NCBI RefSeq assembly: GCF_030463535.1
Contig: NC_132901.1
Span: 4,906,640-4,970,639 of the forward strand
Direction: 5' to 3'
Length of the DNA stretch: 64,000 nucleotides
Origin: Salminus brasiliensis
Taxonomy: Eukaryota > Chordata > Actinopteri > Characiformes > Bryconidae
Shown here: one piece after another, positions 11,681 to 24,429 of the stretch
How positions within the stretch are numbered: the first letter of the stretch is position 1
How the letters are laid out: the number at the start of each line of letters is the position of its first letter
The notes under the pieces: model-generated
Told to the model about the DNA's origin: nothing
The model's input: only the letters and a program-made list of their open reading frames with translations
The model's database searches: none
Translations under genes and position numbers: made by a program

Positions 11681-11694
11681 ACACACACACAAAC

Positions 11695-11835
11695 ACAGCT
11701 TGTCTAGTCTTTGTAAAGAAGTACTTTCAATAGAATAGGACTCTCTGGGGCAGGTAAACATGACCCTATTAAAGAATATGTGTGTAAAGGACCTTAACAC
11801 TGTATTAGTCCTCCATATAATCTGATCTGATCTTT
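11695..11835. mobile_element. Fragment of short repeat family M
   Basis: The text AATAGAATAGGACTCTCTGG matches 22998-23020 and the reverse of 2440-2460. It is a short partial copy. Confidence 0.45.
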
Positions 11836-11849
11836 CTGTAAAAGGGGGC

Positions 11850-12600
11850 ACCAGTCCTGCGGAGGTGAAATCTGAAAGGTCATGTGTCTTTTAGCCCAGG
11901 TATAGACAACAACCTGGGTAGATCTAAATGCAGAGAAGAAAGTATTGCAGAGAGTGGGGTATGAACTGGGGTTTGTTGGGTGGAGTACTAGTGACTGTGG
12001 AGGTAAAGCAAGAGGTAAAAGACCAAAACAGCCTAAACTAAGACTAAAGATGTAGATGAAATGCAAGAGGAAAAAGGAAACAGTAGAGTATAGCAGTGCT
12101 TTAAGGAGTTGCTACAGCAGTGTCACCAGCAAACTTAGATAGAACTTAGGATGGTAAAGCTTAAAAGGATAGGGACAACACAGAGGCAGGAAAATGGAAG
12201 AAAGGATGCCCAAACAAACAAAGGAGAAAACAAACTGACAAGCTACCCACTGGCCTTTAGGTAGCCTGGTCAGAACTCAAAAGGGAACCTTGGCAAAGGA
12301 GCAAGGAACTAACAGAACTTTCTCACTTTTAAAAGGAGTCAAATGACTCAGGAAAACAATGGAGGAAGAAATGACCCAGAGGGTACTGATTCCCTTCTAG
12401 GCTGGTCACAAAGATACTGGTAAAAAGGAAAATCAGTAAAAGGACTCCTTCAAGAAGCGACACCCACAAGGTCTGATTCTGAGGGCAAAACACATGACTG
12501 TGCCATGAGTGAGCTTAAACAGGGCAGAGCCCAGCTGTAGTCAATTAGGTTGATTTTGGCTGGGAGCTCCCTCTGGTGGCAGAAAGGTGGCAGTGTGGGC
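11850..12600. repeat. Dispersed repeat shared by units B, C and D
   Basis: It is related to 23340-23830 and 50940-51400. Shared blocks include CCTAAACTAAGACT, AAGCTTAAAAGGATA and GAGTCAAATGACTCAGGAAA. It is LTR-like in texture but no TG...CA ends or target duplication could be fixed, and it has no coding content. Confidence 0.45.
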
Positions 12601-13637
12601 ATACACTAATAAAGCCATTAAATGAACTTTATTTGTGTAATAATGTAAGATGAATGCAATATGATGGAAAAATAAGAACAACCTCTGGGCTCATTTGAAC
12701 ATTTTAATGTCAATACATATCAAGGTTTAGTATGATCATAAACTTTTAATGACAATAACTCTTTTAATGACTTGAAAGACTTGACTGTATGAACTGAAGC
12801 AGATCAGTAGCAGCAGTTTGATTTTCTCTCATAGATGAACTGAAGATCATCAACTGATCCATTCAGAAAACCAACAGATTCACTAAACTGTGCTTTGAAG
12901 AACCAGCACTGTTGCTCCTATTCAGTAATGGAGCTGCAGCTGCTATCCTCTAGAGGGCAGTAGAGAGGTGTGTGTACTGTGGAAAATCATTAGTCCATAA
13001 AGCCCACAGTTGTGAGTAGTATTTGCTAGTATTTCATAATCCTGTCTGGAGCTTCAGTCAGAATTTGAAACAGGTGGAGTTTGGGTGTGAACATCATGAT
13101 GGTCCACAAGAGGGCGCTAATCAGCAGCTTAAATGCTGAATCTGAGGCTGTAAGGCTGATCAGTGATATCCAGCTTTAAGTAAAATTACAAACTTAGCAA
13201 TTTTATTCAGTTCTTTACTGCAAAAAACACAAGTGTTTTATTGTAGAAAGTAAAGTTCTCTAAAATTAAATACTTTAGTATATTTTTTAAGTGTTCCTGG
13301 GAAGATGAAGAAGTTATTAAATGGTAAGTAAAATAAGTTGAACAGTAACCTCAGCTCTGTTCATCAGTCTGGACACACCTGACCTTCTTCATGTCTCCAG
13401 CTTCCTGCAAACCATGTGAAATCTGTGAAGTTATGGATTCCTCACATCTTAGTGAGGTCATTTTCTACATGAATCTTCAGATGGCTTCATATTGATCAAA
13501 ACCTCCCTGAAACTTGTAAGCTGTCATGTAACTCAGCTGCTCATGAAGTTAGGTGACCACTGGTTGGAGAGTCGGCTTCTTTACCACCATATTTTAATTC
13601 AGCCAGTGAAGTTCAGTCATTAGAAAAGGAAACAGAG

Positions 13638-13640
<3 letters not shown>
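12600..13640. other. Intergenic, no gene seen
   Basis: It contains a short block at about 12905-12985 (GGAGCTGCAGCTGCT with CTCTAGAGGGCAGTAGAGA) repeated near 51640-51690, and a truncated module fragment at about 13080-13135. The rest is AT-rich with no supported coding sequence. Confidence 0.5.
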
Positions 13641-13673
<33 letters not shown>

Positions 13674-13689
13674 ACTCACAGTGAGACAG

Positions 13690-13960
13690 GTGGCCAGGTA
13701 TGTGAGGTCTCTTCCTGATGATCTCTTTCCTGGTGTCGATGGGGCTCTCTTCTCACAGCATGTCGTACAGGACCACTCCTATCTGCCACACTGTGGAGGG
13801 CTCGGCCTGGTAGGACCTGCAGAGGAACCAAGCAGAGACAGTGAGTGAGCATGAGCACGTTTCTGAACTAAGAAGATGATGATTCTCCACAGTTCTGTCA
13901 GTGTTTCCTGCACATTCATACCAGGGAACTTTGTGTAGCGGCCTGGGCGCAGAGCCCATG
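13690..13960 (-). pseudogene. PIM-kinase-like exon remnant
   Basis: After a CCTCTGCAG acceptor near 13820, the minus strand reads SYQAEPSTVWQIGVVLYDML, a stop, then SPIDTRKEII and PHIPGHLS. This is the pattern of the late kinase domain of fish PIM-like serine/threonine kinases (TVWQLGVVLYDML followed by PFxTxxEII). The in-frame stop after DML and the lack of other exons mark it as dead. Upstream, near 13900-13945, a short stretch could be the end of the previous exon. A plus-strand frame over the same bases is a shadow. Confidence 0.55.
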
Positions 13961-14219
13961 CAGTGTGAATCCGCTCGTCTATTGTCAGAGGAGAGACTTT
14001 GCAGGTTTCAAGGAGGCTTGTTCATGTATTATGGTGCTGCCAGTCAAGTTTTATGTGACTGTCACGCTCTCCCATACAGACCTCCAGTGCCATCCCTGCG
14101 AAAGCGTGTGGAGGCTACTTTGGTGTGGTGAGTTTTCCCACTCTGGCTATGGTTTTGAAGTCTTTCCACTTACCTGTGACTCTTTACTGCCATAGTACTG
14201 TGCCTGTCTTTTTTTTCTG

Positions 14220-15293
14220 ATTCTGACGCGGAGGGAAACGTTATCCATGCTAATATCGCTGCTCAGCTCCAGATATCTTTGGGTTGCACAAAGAAACCAC
14301 TGACATTAACCGCCATCAATGGAGGACCCGTGGACAGTGGGTTATCACATACATCACACAGACTGTTCGAATGCAAGTCAGCATTCTACATTTTGAGGAC
14401 CTTGGTTTTTTGTTTTGGACTCCATAGACTATAACATTGTGCTGGATTTACCCTGGATAAAAACTCACAACCCAATAATTTCTTGGTCTGAGGGTGAGAT
14501 TGTGTTTTGGTCTCTGTATTGTGATGAGAACTGTCTCTCCCTACCCATGGTTATGCTCAGGTCCACCTCTATTGAGGTCCTGAAGCCCAAACTCCTATAT
14601 GTATTCCTTCTGAATATGCCCGCTTCTCAGAAGTATTTAGTAAAACTAATGCCACAAAATGGCCCCCTCATCGGGACTATGAGATTGTGGTGTACTCACT
14701 CACTCAAACGGAGTAGACGACTATGGAGGAGTACGTACAGAAGGCATTAGCTCAAGGACTCATTCGCCCTTCTACCTCCCCTGTGGCATCAGGCTTTTTC
14801 TTTCTAAAGAAAAAAGATGGGGGCCAGAGACCCTGTATAGATTACAGAAGTTTTAATCAAATCACTAAAGCCTGTTCTTATCCTCTGCCCCTTGTCCCTG
14901 TCGCCTTAGAACAGCTCAAAAATTAGATGTACATAGTGCTTACAACATGGTTAGGATTAAAGAGTGTGAGAAACTGCTTTTCTCACCACTAGGGGGCACT
15001 ATGAGTACAGGGTCATGCCATTCGGGTTATGCAATGCCCCGTCTGTTTTCCAAGCCTTTAAAAATGATGTCCTCAGAGATATGTTGGGTCATTTCGTTAT
15101 TGCGTACATTGATGACATTTTAATGTTCGCGCTGGATAAAGGTACTAACAGTCAGGTGTTAGAATGTCTTTTTGAAAAACAGTTATTTGTCAAGGGAGAG
15201 AAATGTGAGTTTCACATTGATTCTGTTTCCTTTTTGGGTTATGTTATCAGCCCCAGGGGTGAAGTTATGGATGACCTGAACTGGCCTAATTAA
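14220..15293 (+). mobile_element. Ty3/Gypsy retrotransposon pol fragment
   Basis: In order: a protease-like stretch (about 14230-14360), [20 protein letters not shown] and [18 protein letters not shown] of the reverse transcriptase (14723-14926), then [13 protein letters not shown] and the YIDDIL catalytic motif (15015-15130). It ends near [12 protein letters not shown]. Frame changes and missing ends show a dead partial copy. Its protein differs from the Gypsy element at 25699. Confidence 0.8.
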
Positions 15294-15415
15294 TAACAGG
15301 TGATTTCAGATCTACTATTTGTCTAGCTAAAATGATGTTAATATTTTTCAATTAAAAAAAATATAAAATCCACCCATCCATTTTTCAACTCACACACACA
15401 CACACACACACTCAC

Positions 15416-15717
15416 TGTCATGCTGGGTCAGGCGTGGCAGTGAAACAAGGAAACACTTGCAGGGATGGACGATGCAAGGTTTAATAACAAGAGGTACAAA
15501 TCAACAGGAAATAACCAAACAGGGATGCAGCAAACTAATGGATAAAGTGTATAAACTGAACATGGCAAAGGAACCTGGGCTTGGCAAGAAGAACAAACCT
15601 GGGACTGGGAGGAGGCAGAGCTAGGTAAAAGTGAGGTTAACGAAGGAAAGACTTCAGGAATCCCGGCTCCTTATATGGTCCGTGGCAGAATCCTGGGATT
15701 GCTCCGATGGTAACAGG
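15416..15717 (-). mobile_element. Solo LTR at the 3' end of gene C
   Basis: It matches the LTR at 3609-3958 and occupies the same position relative to the lectin gene, preceded by the same CTCAC (15411-15415) and followed by CTCAC (15718-15722). The last eight bases (TCCTGACA in the other copy) and some internal sequence are missing. It was therefore inserted before units B and C separated. Confidence 0.8.
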
Positions 15718-15729
15718 CTCACTCCCTCA

Positions 15730-18700
15730 TTATATTCTCTTTTCACAGATCCAAACAAACTGATCTTTACAGGGAAAATCTGCCCAGTTCTTTACAGAAT
15801 CAGACTTATAGCCAGTTATGACACAGTGTTCATTTGCTCCATTGGGTTCTCCAGTTCTCCAGAATCTGAGAGAGAGAATAAGAGGATCAGTGTGTTTATC
15901 AGAGCAGTGAGGAGTGAGAGTCAGTAACTGCATCATGATCAGAGTTCAGTTCAGTGCTCTCTTACTCAGTGGTCAGTGCTGAGCCGTCCACCCATTTCCA
16001 GACCCCCTTTCTTTCACGGTCAGTCAGACCAATCCACACTTGCTGACCTCCTCTCAGCTTGTGAATAAAGTCCTGTTGAGGTACAATAACTGACATTTCC
16101 AGCCATCCACCACACACATACACACACACTAAAGATACACACATTTGATCATGTGATCAGTTTGTGTTCCACCTACAGGAAGCCTGTGAGAACATCAGTA
16201 CTATGTAAAGACTGTCTGAGACGGAAATGAACACTGATAAACTAATAAGCAACATACTGTGATCGATGTGTGTGTGTGTGTTTGAGAGTGTTAGCTTAAC
16301 CATTTCCAAAGTTCTCCTTGAGAAAGTCCAGCATGTCCAGTTCCTATCTAGCACCCAATTTATCCAGTCTTCTACCTGTCTTGTTCTGTGCTTTACTGAT
16401 CATCAGCACATTCTGATTTCTGACCACTGGATTTTTGTTTATTTGTATTGACTATAGTAATACAGTGTTTTACAGGTTAATAAACACTGCTGAGATAAAC
16501 AGTATTAACCCATTAAACCCTAAGGTTATTATTCAGTTGTTGTTTTTAATGCAGAAGCTACTGAGAATTATTTGGCAGTCATTTAGCATATCTTGTGGCG
16601 TTCCAAAGGGTTCTATTGTAGGGTTAAGGTTAATTGTGATGTAGTTGTGAGACTGAAGAACATAAGTATGGACTTACGATTATGGTTCTTACCTGTTCCT
16701 CTCTGCTGTTGATGATCAGCAGGTCTGCTCCTCTCTTTCTGCAGTGCTCTCTGCTCTCACTCCAGCTCTTCTTCTCAGTAGAAATGTAGTAGATACTGGA
16801 GCTGAAGTACATCCATCCCTCCTGAGTAGCTTTTTCTACAGATCAAATAAAGGTTGAATTTTGATCCACATTTAAAATAGAAAAATCAATGCATCATGTG
16901 TAAAACACATTTATACACCATAAATATCAAATATCATTAGGCTTGGGCGGTATAACAGTACAACAGTATACCGCTGTATTTAAAAATGTTGATGGTATCT
17001 TAAAAGGAGGTTGGTATTTTATCATTATGAGATGTCTGATGTGTCAGATTTATGTTCTACATGGCCAAATAAGCTCATTTCCCAATGTGCATTTTGTGAG
17101 TATGGACCACATCTGAACAGCTAGAGGTGAATGCGTGGAGATGGGCCCTCTGTGCTGATAAAAGCAGAAAACTAGAAGGGAGGTGACAGGCTGGTGGTGG
17201 TCGATGGGTGCGTTTAGGGTGGGTTTTTCAACATGAAGTCCTTGGTCCTTCTCCCAAAATTACGTTTCTTTCTAACTCCACCTAAAGGGTTTTAGCCCTG
17301 ATTCTCAGTTTGCCTAGTGTTTGCTGATTAGCTCTAGTCTGCAGATCTTTAGTCAGTCAATGTTTTAAACCAGTCAGAGTTTATCAAACAGTTTTTTTTT
17401 TCTACGACTCTGAGCCTAATCTAGTAGTGTATACTGGTCAGTGAGTCAATCTGAGCAAGTCCTGTCTTTAACCACTGAAAACTGAGCATAGAAAGTGCAG
17501 TTTGTGGGCAGTATCTTACTTAACTTTTACATTCCACCTTAAATGATTTAGTGCCAACACTTAGCTCAGCAGTTAGTCAACAGCTACTGCTCTGGGCTGT
17601 CTGATACTCAGTATAACTGTAGCTGAGCTCCAAAACAATGGGGGGAAAAAATCTCAAAAACTGTGGCGTGAAGACTGGTGCAACTTTAACAAGGGCCAAA
17701 TTTGTATGGTCATATCGATTGGACATGGACATATCATGGATTTCCTAAGCCGGTGCTCTTGCTCAGATATGCTTGCTCAGACATCAAGACAATCAGAGCA
17801 CTTACAGAGGACTTCAAAATCAGTTACATGTAACAGAATAACTTGGAGCAATTTGCCACCCTCACTCCAGTGCAAGTTCATAAACAGCAGGAATTCATAG
17901 AACCAGCCTGCCTTGAGTCAACAGTTTAAACTGACATTTAGTGTAATGGTGTGGGGAAAGTTGAGACCCCTTGTATTAGAATTCTTAATCTGTTTCTAAT
18001 AAAGTGGTCAGTGAGTGTAATTAAGAACTGCAGTTAATCACTGACCTAGTTCAGAAAGTCTTCTCTGCAGCCTGTCTCTCTCTGCCTGCAACTGGTCTCT
18101 CTCTGCAGTCAGGTTGGTGTAACTGGTGTGTAACTGGTCTCTCTCTGCAGTCAGGTTGGTGTAACTGGTCTGTAACTGGTCTCTCTCTGCAGTCAGGTTG
18201 GTGTAACTGGTGTATAACTGGTCTCTCTCTGCAGTCAGGTTGTTGAAGTTGATCCACAGCAGTGTGATGGCAGTCAGCAGGAGAGCACACAGCAGCCCCA
18301 GACACACTGCAGTCAGTCTGTAGCGTCTGCTTCCTGTAGAGTGACTCTCTATGGAGAAACACAGATACATGAGCTTTAGTAATAACCCCAGTGACTCTAA
18401 GAGATGAACATATGTTTTTTCTGTTACTTCCTCTTTTTAGTAGGAGGAGAAAACTGGTAGAGTAAGTTAGACTATACAATTCATAACTGCTGCCAAAGAA
18501 TGAATTTATTGAATATTATAAGTTGTTGATAACAGTAATTATGTAACTAGACTGGGTTAAAAAAAGCTCAGATGTGGGTTTGCAACCCTGATAATTGGTC
18601 TCAGAATGAAACACACATTAAAAAATAAGGAGCTTTGCTTTTACAGGCTGGTTTACATCATTGGATATGCAGATAGCCTAGCCAAGTGTAGCTTAGCCAA

Positions 18701-20574
18701 GTACTGTGACAAAAAAACAGTTGGCATCAAGTTGGCATGGTGTGCATTTAGCTAAATGAGGAGACAAGACAAAACAAGGCAAACATATTCATCATTTTTG
18801 TCGGACACAGATGAAAGTTGGCTTCTGCCTTTGACCCAATCGTGCAGTGAACACACACATACACACCAGTGAAACACACCGGTGACTGTGAGGTCAAATG
18901 CCCAGAGCAGTGGGAAGCCCAGGGAGTAGAGAGGGTGAAAGGCCTCGCTTAAGGGCCCAACAGTGACAGCATGCCGAGCTCAGTTATTGTCATCAATAGA
19001 CTAGAGCTGTAACCACTGAGCCACCACTGCCCACTAGCTGGAGATCCAGCTGGGTTAACTTTTGACATAGCATAGCACGGGGTCAACCAGTTATCCTTCT
19101 CTGGTTGGCCTAACATTTAGCATTCCCAGGCTTCACGCCACAGTTATTCAACTGAATGGGTTTTTTACATCCCCCCCATGGTTTGGGAGCTCAGCTACAG
19201 ATACACAGAGTGTCAGACAGCCAAGAACGGTAATTTCAACTACAGACTGTGTCCAGTGAAGTGAGGCTCAAATCACAGACATTTAGAGGATAGAGGTCTT
19301 AAAGGTATTTTCCTTAAGGGGGTTTTCAGGCACATTTAGTAACCTGGACAGTGCTGCACCACTTGCCTAGTTTAACTGCATTAGAGGTGTTAGTAAAGGA
19401 AGTGACCGAGCCCTGAGAACAGTTTCCTGTGTGTGCTGGAGGTGTGAAAGCAGCAGAGCCCCTCATGCTCTTTCTTAAAGCTGGTTTTCACCCTCATACA
19501 CTTTTACATGTATGAGATATTATAATAAATATATATATAATATAATATAATATAATATAATATAATATAATAATAATATAATAAGTTTAGCTTCTTTATG
19601 TCTGTTTAGATTTCCAGGCACAGTTCTGGTTTGTTTACACCTGCACTAACACGTGTTTCATGTCCTGATTTTGTCTGAATACAGTTGGATTTCCCTTAAA
19701 CTTTTCATAACCCCAATCACCCAGTCACCAGTGTTCTAGTGTGACTGGAGAAGATCCAGCCTTTTCCTGCCGTGTGTCTTTCTGTGCTGATGTTTAAGCT
19801 GATATACTAAGCGAGTGTGTGCTTTGCTAGATTCTCACACTTAACCACGTGACTTTCCTCTACACATACAACTACCATGTGACTTTAGTGCTTGCTTAAA
19901 CACACACACACACACACATTTCACAGGTTTGTCTGTGTCTGTCACTTCTTCAGCAGGGGTCAAAGGCCAGTTTCTCACAGTGTCTTTATTAAAGACAGTG
20001 ATTGTAACTTAGCAGTGTTTTTTCTACAGTGTTTTAGGCCTTCACTTACAAACAGGGCTAAACTCTCCTTCAGAAGGGATTGTTACAGTTCTACTTCTTC
20101 AACACTCAGGGTGATGAGGCCCAGCAGTCAACCACTGCATGCAAGAGCGCTGTTCAAGACCTGCTGTGCAAGACTGAGAAGCCCTGTAGCGCTCCTCCAT
20201 GTGCTGTAGTACACATGCAAAAGCTTCATCAACAGCCACACTGTAACAAATGTGCTTGTTCAGAGAATCTTGTTGGCACAATTCCAGGGTGAAATCTCTT
20301 GACCTGACAATAAAATTCATTTTTTTTTCTCTCAGTGACCCAAAATCTAAAAAGGAAATGTTGTTGCCATGTTTGCACTGTATGTGAGTGTACCTGTGGT
20401 CATGATTCCCTTATGGCTTCTTGTCACACGAGTCTCTGGAACGTCTTCATTCACATAGATATCCTCATATGAGTCCTTTCTGTCATTTGAAGTGGTCGAT
20501 TTGAGGTCTGCTGTAAATCCTGAATTCATATAAACATCCTCACTCGTCTTTGGTTCTGCTCTCTTCCGGATCAT
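15730..20574 (-). CDS. Gene C: CD209-like type II C-type lectin receptor
   Basis: Five exons, read right to left: 20394-20574 tail, 18046-18348 membrane and stalk, lectin exons 16693-16835, 15966-16072 and 15730-15865. Phases match and 870 nt gives 289 aa. The tail has YMN and YVN motifs in place of ITIM or ITAM. The stalk has four 14-aa repeats, all retaining NLT, and the basic RRYR precedes the membrane segment. The lectin-like domain has EPN and WAD and ends WICEKRI, shorter at the C terminus than gene B. It is the closest relative of gene B, which differs by one extra stalk repeat and the Tc1 insertion. Unlike in B and F, the first lectin donor is GTAAGA with no GA repeat. Confidence 0.85.
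18780..19045. mobile_element. SINE-like repeat in intron 1 of gene C
   Basis: The segment includes GAGAGGGTGAAAGGCCTCGC, GGGCCCAACAGTGACAGC and ends AACCACTGAGCCACCACTGC, as in common fish short repeats. A shorter copy is in the same intron of gene B. It is non-coding. Confidence 0.45.
19518..19582. repeat. (TATAA)n microsatellite
   Basis: Pentanucleotide repeats of the TAATA type run for about 65 bases within intron 1 of gene C. Confidence 0.85.
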
Positions 20575-20659
20575 TTTGGAACAAGTAGAAAAATCAGCAG
20601 ATTTCAGTCTTGATTAGAATACTTTTGTTTAATTGCAGACTACAGTCCTCAGAGCCTCC

Positions 20660-20730
20660 AGCTCTCAGACTGACTCAGTGTTTGTGGTTTTGTGTAATAT
20701 ATATGCTGCTCTCAGGACAGGAAGTTGAGG
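20660..20730 (-). promoter_or_regulatory. Predicted core promoter of gene C
   Basis: Same arrangement as for gene B: ETS-type site at 20719-20725, TATA-like box at about 20695-20704, and a RUNX-type site at 20683-20689, all read towards the start codon at 20574. Confidence 0.5.
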
Positions 20731-20945
20731 CCTCAGCTAGTTGGCAGGAAGCAGAGCATTATCTCAAGCCCACTAATTCAGTTTCTTTTGAGTCTCTGTT
20801 GATACAATTTATTAAACATACTGTAATGTGTGTGTTCTATGTGTGAGAAGTTTAAATTTAGCCCCTGTTTAAGGAGTCAGGGTCTGTGTGTGAGTATGGG
20901 GACTGAATCATGGTCTTAGACAGCCTTCACACTTTTTCAATATTG

Positions 20946-20991
<46 letters not shown>

Positions 20992-21229
20992 AAACTCATA
21001 ATAATGACTTTACTCAGGTTCACAGTTGATGCATGCTAGGTGTGTTTGTGTTTCTTGTATTTCAGATGGTCATTATTTATTGCTGTGACCTTTGTGAAAA
21101 ACCACATGAAACAGGAAGTTGGAACCCACAGAATGTGCCTGAACTCAGTGTGTGAAGGTTTAAGGCATAGCTATGTGGTCTCACACACACCCACACACAC
21201 AGTAGTTTCCAGTGCAGCCGGACCCCATT

Positions 21230-21448
21230 TCTAAATATTTGGTCAAAATAGGACACAAACGGATAGTATTGGCCTGGGTTTGGGGGAGGGGGTGGTATAA
21301 TAACCTTGTTGATTCACTTGCTAGATCTGACGTTTCAACCTGGACAGATTATGGCTGTAATCTCTCTGTAGTTGGGATCTGTGAGAGAGTCCAAGAGAGC
21401 CTAATAGTCCAAGTCTTTAAACATAATTTAATAAAAGTTCACCAGTAA
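21230..21448 (+). pseudogene. Decayed last exon of a plus-strand lectin gene, unit C
   Basis: The plus strand reads TWTDYGCNLSVVGICERV, matching the WADYPC...VVRICEKV end of gene A and gene F. The upstream lectin motifs (EPN and the first cysteine) are lost and no earlier exons exist before it. It lies about 0.7 kb upstream of gene C in divergent orientation. A close copy is at 49665-49891. Confidence 0.6.
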
Positions 21449-21604
21449 CATGTAAGTTACTAATAATGCATATTTCATGGCATGTGGTCTCAACTGTAAA
21501 TGCGGGGGAATTGTGTCTGGTAACATCTGTTAAAGGTGCCACAAAATGCAGTTATTTAGTATTATTAGTTATACGTTAACATATGAATAGCAGGTATGTG
21601 ACTT

Positions 21605-21880
21605 TGGTTGGGATGACCAGTTCAGCCAAGTCACTCCTCTGCTGGGTTCTCTTTACTGGTTTCCTGTAGCTGCTGCCCGCATCTACTCAAAACCTTGACA
21701 CTGGCCTACAAAGCCATAAATGGAGCAGTCCCTCTGTACTCGATGGCAATGGTCAAAAAACGATCTGCACCAAGAGCCCTTCGAGCTTTAAGTATGGCTT
21801 GGCCTGACCTGCCATCCTCTAAAATCCACGGAAGATGAGCACCCGGGCTTTTTTCTGACGTTTTGTATTTTGTAGTATCT
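21605..21880 (+). mobile_element. LINE 3'-end remnant
   Basis: It reads as a broken version of WFPVAAARIxSKPxTLAYKAINGAVPLYSMAM, the polymerase C-terminal region also seen at 50035 (+) and 7884 (-). The frame is disrupted. Confidence 0.55.
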
Positions 21881-22369
21881 AAGCTTAGAAGGATCTTTTG
21901 GATCCTAGTTGATACAAACTAGCTAAGATATTTTGAAACACACATATTTTTTTCTTTTATGGTGGGCTTGCAGAAAAAATGAATTCTGGAGGAATCCGGT
22001 CCTACATGTAATTCTACAAAACATGTATTCTTTATTACAGGTGTGTGTGTGTGGTAATACACAACCTAATATACTGTTGATACTTTGCTTATTATTATGA
22101 TAGTATTTAACACAGTGACCTCAGTAGCTGATCATATAAAATAAATATATATTAACAATATTTACAGTCATGTCTTTGAGACGTTACAACAATAATACAT
22201 TTAAATTCATCCTTTAACAGCTACATGACTTTTCTCCATCATTCCTGACTGGCTCTCAGCTCCAGCTTGTGGAGTTCTCATGTCTCAGTCAGTGAACAAT
22301 AAACACCACAGTATTACACCACAGAGTCTGATCAGTGATTGGTCAGTATTTTAGAATCCTCTGAGGAAG

Positions 22370-22850
22370 ATCCAGTTGGCATTTTAAACAACCCGAGTTT
22401 GGGAGTCACCTCATAATGATCCACAAGAGATTTTCAGAAGGAGAACTGCCTCTTGCACATTCAGTCCCGCTCCAATAGAGAATAAAGAAAGTGTTTGATT
22501 GTATACGGAGGTCACAGAGTCTCCAGATCAGATGTTGATCAGTATGTGTGATTATTGAGCTGGGCTGTTCACTGTGCTTAAGAATGATACATTTCTGGGG
22601 TCACGTTACTGGGACTGTCCAGGGTGCTGAACGTCATCACCTCTTACTGAGCTTAACTCAGGTTTCTGTCTCCTCTTCTTTTTTTTGTCTTATTAAAGTA
22701 TGTATTGAAGTCAGAGACGTAGCCAGAGTCAGTCCAAACTTTATTTCTAGGAATTTTTTAATGAAAGATTTTGTACAAAGACTGAACATATTATTAGTAA
22801 TAAGTTTGAAGTTTAGTTGCATTACAAAGACTGCAGCAGAGTGTATTTTG
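22370..22850 (+). repeat. Recurrent duplication module (copy 3, CCAAT part deleted)
   Basis: It starts like 1140 (GAGTTTGGGAGTCACCTC, then ATGATCCACAAGAG) and jumps to ATTTTCAGAAGGAGAACTGC, so the CCAAT/TTAAAA part is missing. It continues to about 22850, where a family M repeat begins. Confidence 0.6.
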
Positions 22851-22854
22851 GTAA

Positions 22855-23185
22855 ATACACTCTGTGTCCAAATGCTTGTGGAATCCCTTTCTAATTAGGC
22901 AAGAAAGCTGCTTTAGGTTACACCCATTGCTGACACAGATGGGCAAATGCACACACACAAACACAGTTTTTCTAGTCCCTATAGAGAAGTTCTGTCAATA
23001 GAATAGGACTCTCTGGAGCAGATAAACATAACCCTATTAGCACCATGTCTAATTCCAGGAATGGTCTAGAGGGATATAAAGCCACCAGCATTGAGCGGTG
23101 TATCAGTGGAACTGTGTTCTTTGGAATGATGGTGCTCCATCCAATCGTTTTGACATGAGTTGGAAATAAGGTGCAGTGGTAATTA
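22855..23185. mobile_element. Short non-autonomous repeat, family M
   Basis: It starts ACACTCTGTGTCCAAATGC and contains ACTCTCTGGAGCAGATAAAC and GATGGTGCTCCATCCAAT. It is an inverted relative of 2160-2465. No coding capacity. Confidence 0.5.
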
Positions 23186-23339
23186 ACCAACATAATTACC
23201 CCTCAATTCTTCCCTGGACAGTAGAGACAATTTACAAAAGCGCCTGCTCCATCTATTAAAGTATGTTTATGGATTAGTTTCATGTCATGACTCCATCCAC
23301 CTACGGAGTCATCCCATAGGCTTTCTGATCCAATAAAGA

Positions 23340-23830
23340 ATTACGGATAAAGAGCCTAAACTAAGACTGAAGATGTAGATGAAATGCAAGAGGAAAAAGC
23401 AAACAAGGGAGCTAATATATATAGAGAGAGCTAAAATAACCTAAACTCTGGAGAATTTAACACCCAAGGAGTGACGTGCTGCAGCAAAGTCACCGGCAAA
23501 GCTAAGGAAAACTTAGGATGGAAAAGCTTAAAAGGATAAGGACCACAAAATGCCAGGATAATGGAAGAAAGGATGCCCAAACAAACAAAGGAGAAAACAA
23601 ACTGATAAGCTACCCGCTGGCCTTTAGGTAGTCTGGTCAGAACTCAAAAGGAACCCTTAGCAAAGGAGCAAGGAACTAACAGAAAGTACTTTCTCACTTT
23701 TAAAGAGAGTCAGATGACTCAGGAAAACAAAGGAGGAAGAAATGACCCAGAGGGTACTGGTTCCCTTCTAGGCTGATCACAAAGATACTGGTAAAAAGGA
23801 AAGGCAGTAAAATACTTATCCTAATTGCTG
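23340..23830. repeat. Dispersed repeat shared by units B, C and D (copy 2)
   Basis: It matches 12030-12420 and 51150-51400, including GCTTAAAAGGATAAGGAC and GAGTCAGATGACTCAGGAAA. No gene is visible. Confidence 0.45.
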
Positions 23831-24420
23831 CTGCCCTAACATTACATTTAAACCATTTCCATTTGTTCAAAGGTGAAATGCCCAGAAGTGAAATGTCTTC
23901 AATGAGATTCCTAACTTCTATACAAAAATTGTTATTAATCAAGGTTACTATTACATTTCTGAATTGAATTTAAAGGTTTATAAATTTATTAAAAGAGAAA
24001 AACAAGGTAACTGAACAGTGATCAGTTAAAGGAAATGCTAAAATTTCACAACTTAAAATACTATCCGTCATATTGTGAGGGATTGATTGGGGTTTTTTGT
24101 CCTCCAACAGTTTTTTATATATATATACACACACATTATACACACTCTCTACTTACAATATTGCACTGGTTAAAGCAATATAAATGGACAGGTTTTATAT
24201 AATCTAAATGATTATATTATTTACAAAAAGCACTGGATAGGTGTGAATACAGTTTTAGTGTAGGTGGGGAAAAGTCTTTGTGGGTGCAATGTGACTGTGC
24301 AAAGGGTTTCCATTCATAAGTGCAGGGTGCAGAGTGTGTTTGTATGGGGAGGGGGTGTGATGAGGTGTGATGATACAGATGAGGTCCACATTCCACAGGC
24401 TATTGTTTATTCAGCAGCCG
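23830..24420. other. Intergenic, no gene seen
   Basis: AT-rich sequence. The short open frames here show no recognizable motif or splice structure. Confidence 0.4.
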
Positions 24421-24429
24421 TATTGCTTG

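Noticed and set aside
13642-13848. Plus-strand frame starting with alternating Cys and Val
   Set aside because: It starts in a TG microsatellite and then runs antisense through the kinase remnant.
18051-18479. 142-codon minus-strand frame over the gene C stalk
   Set aside because: It is the plus-one frame of the same exon; the correct frame has the membrane segment and NLT repeats.
20080-20320. Conserved intron block ([14 protein letters not shown]) in genes B, C and D that could be an exon
   Set aside because: Similar in all three units, but reading frames differ between copies and there are no consistent splice sites; treated as a duplicated intron.
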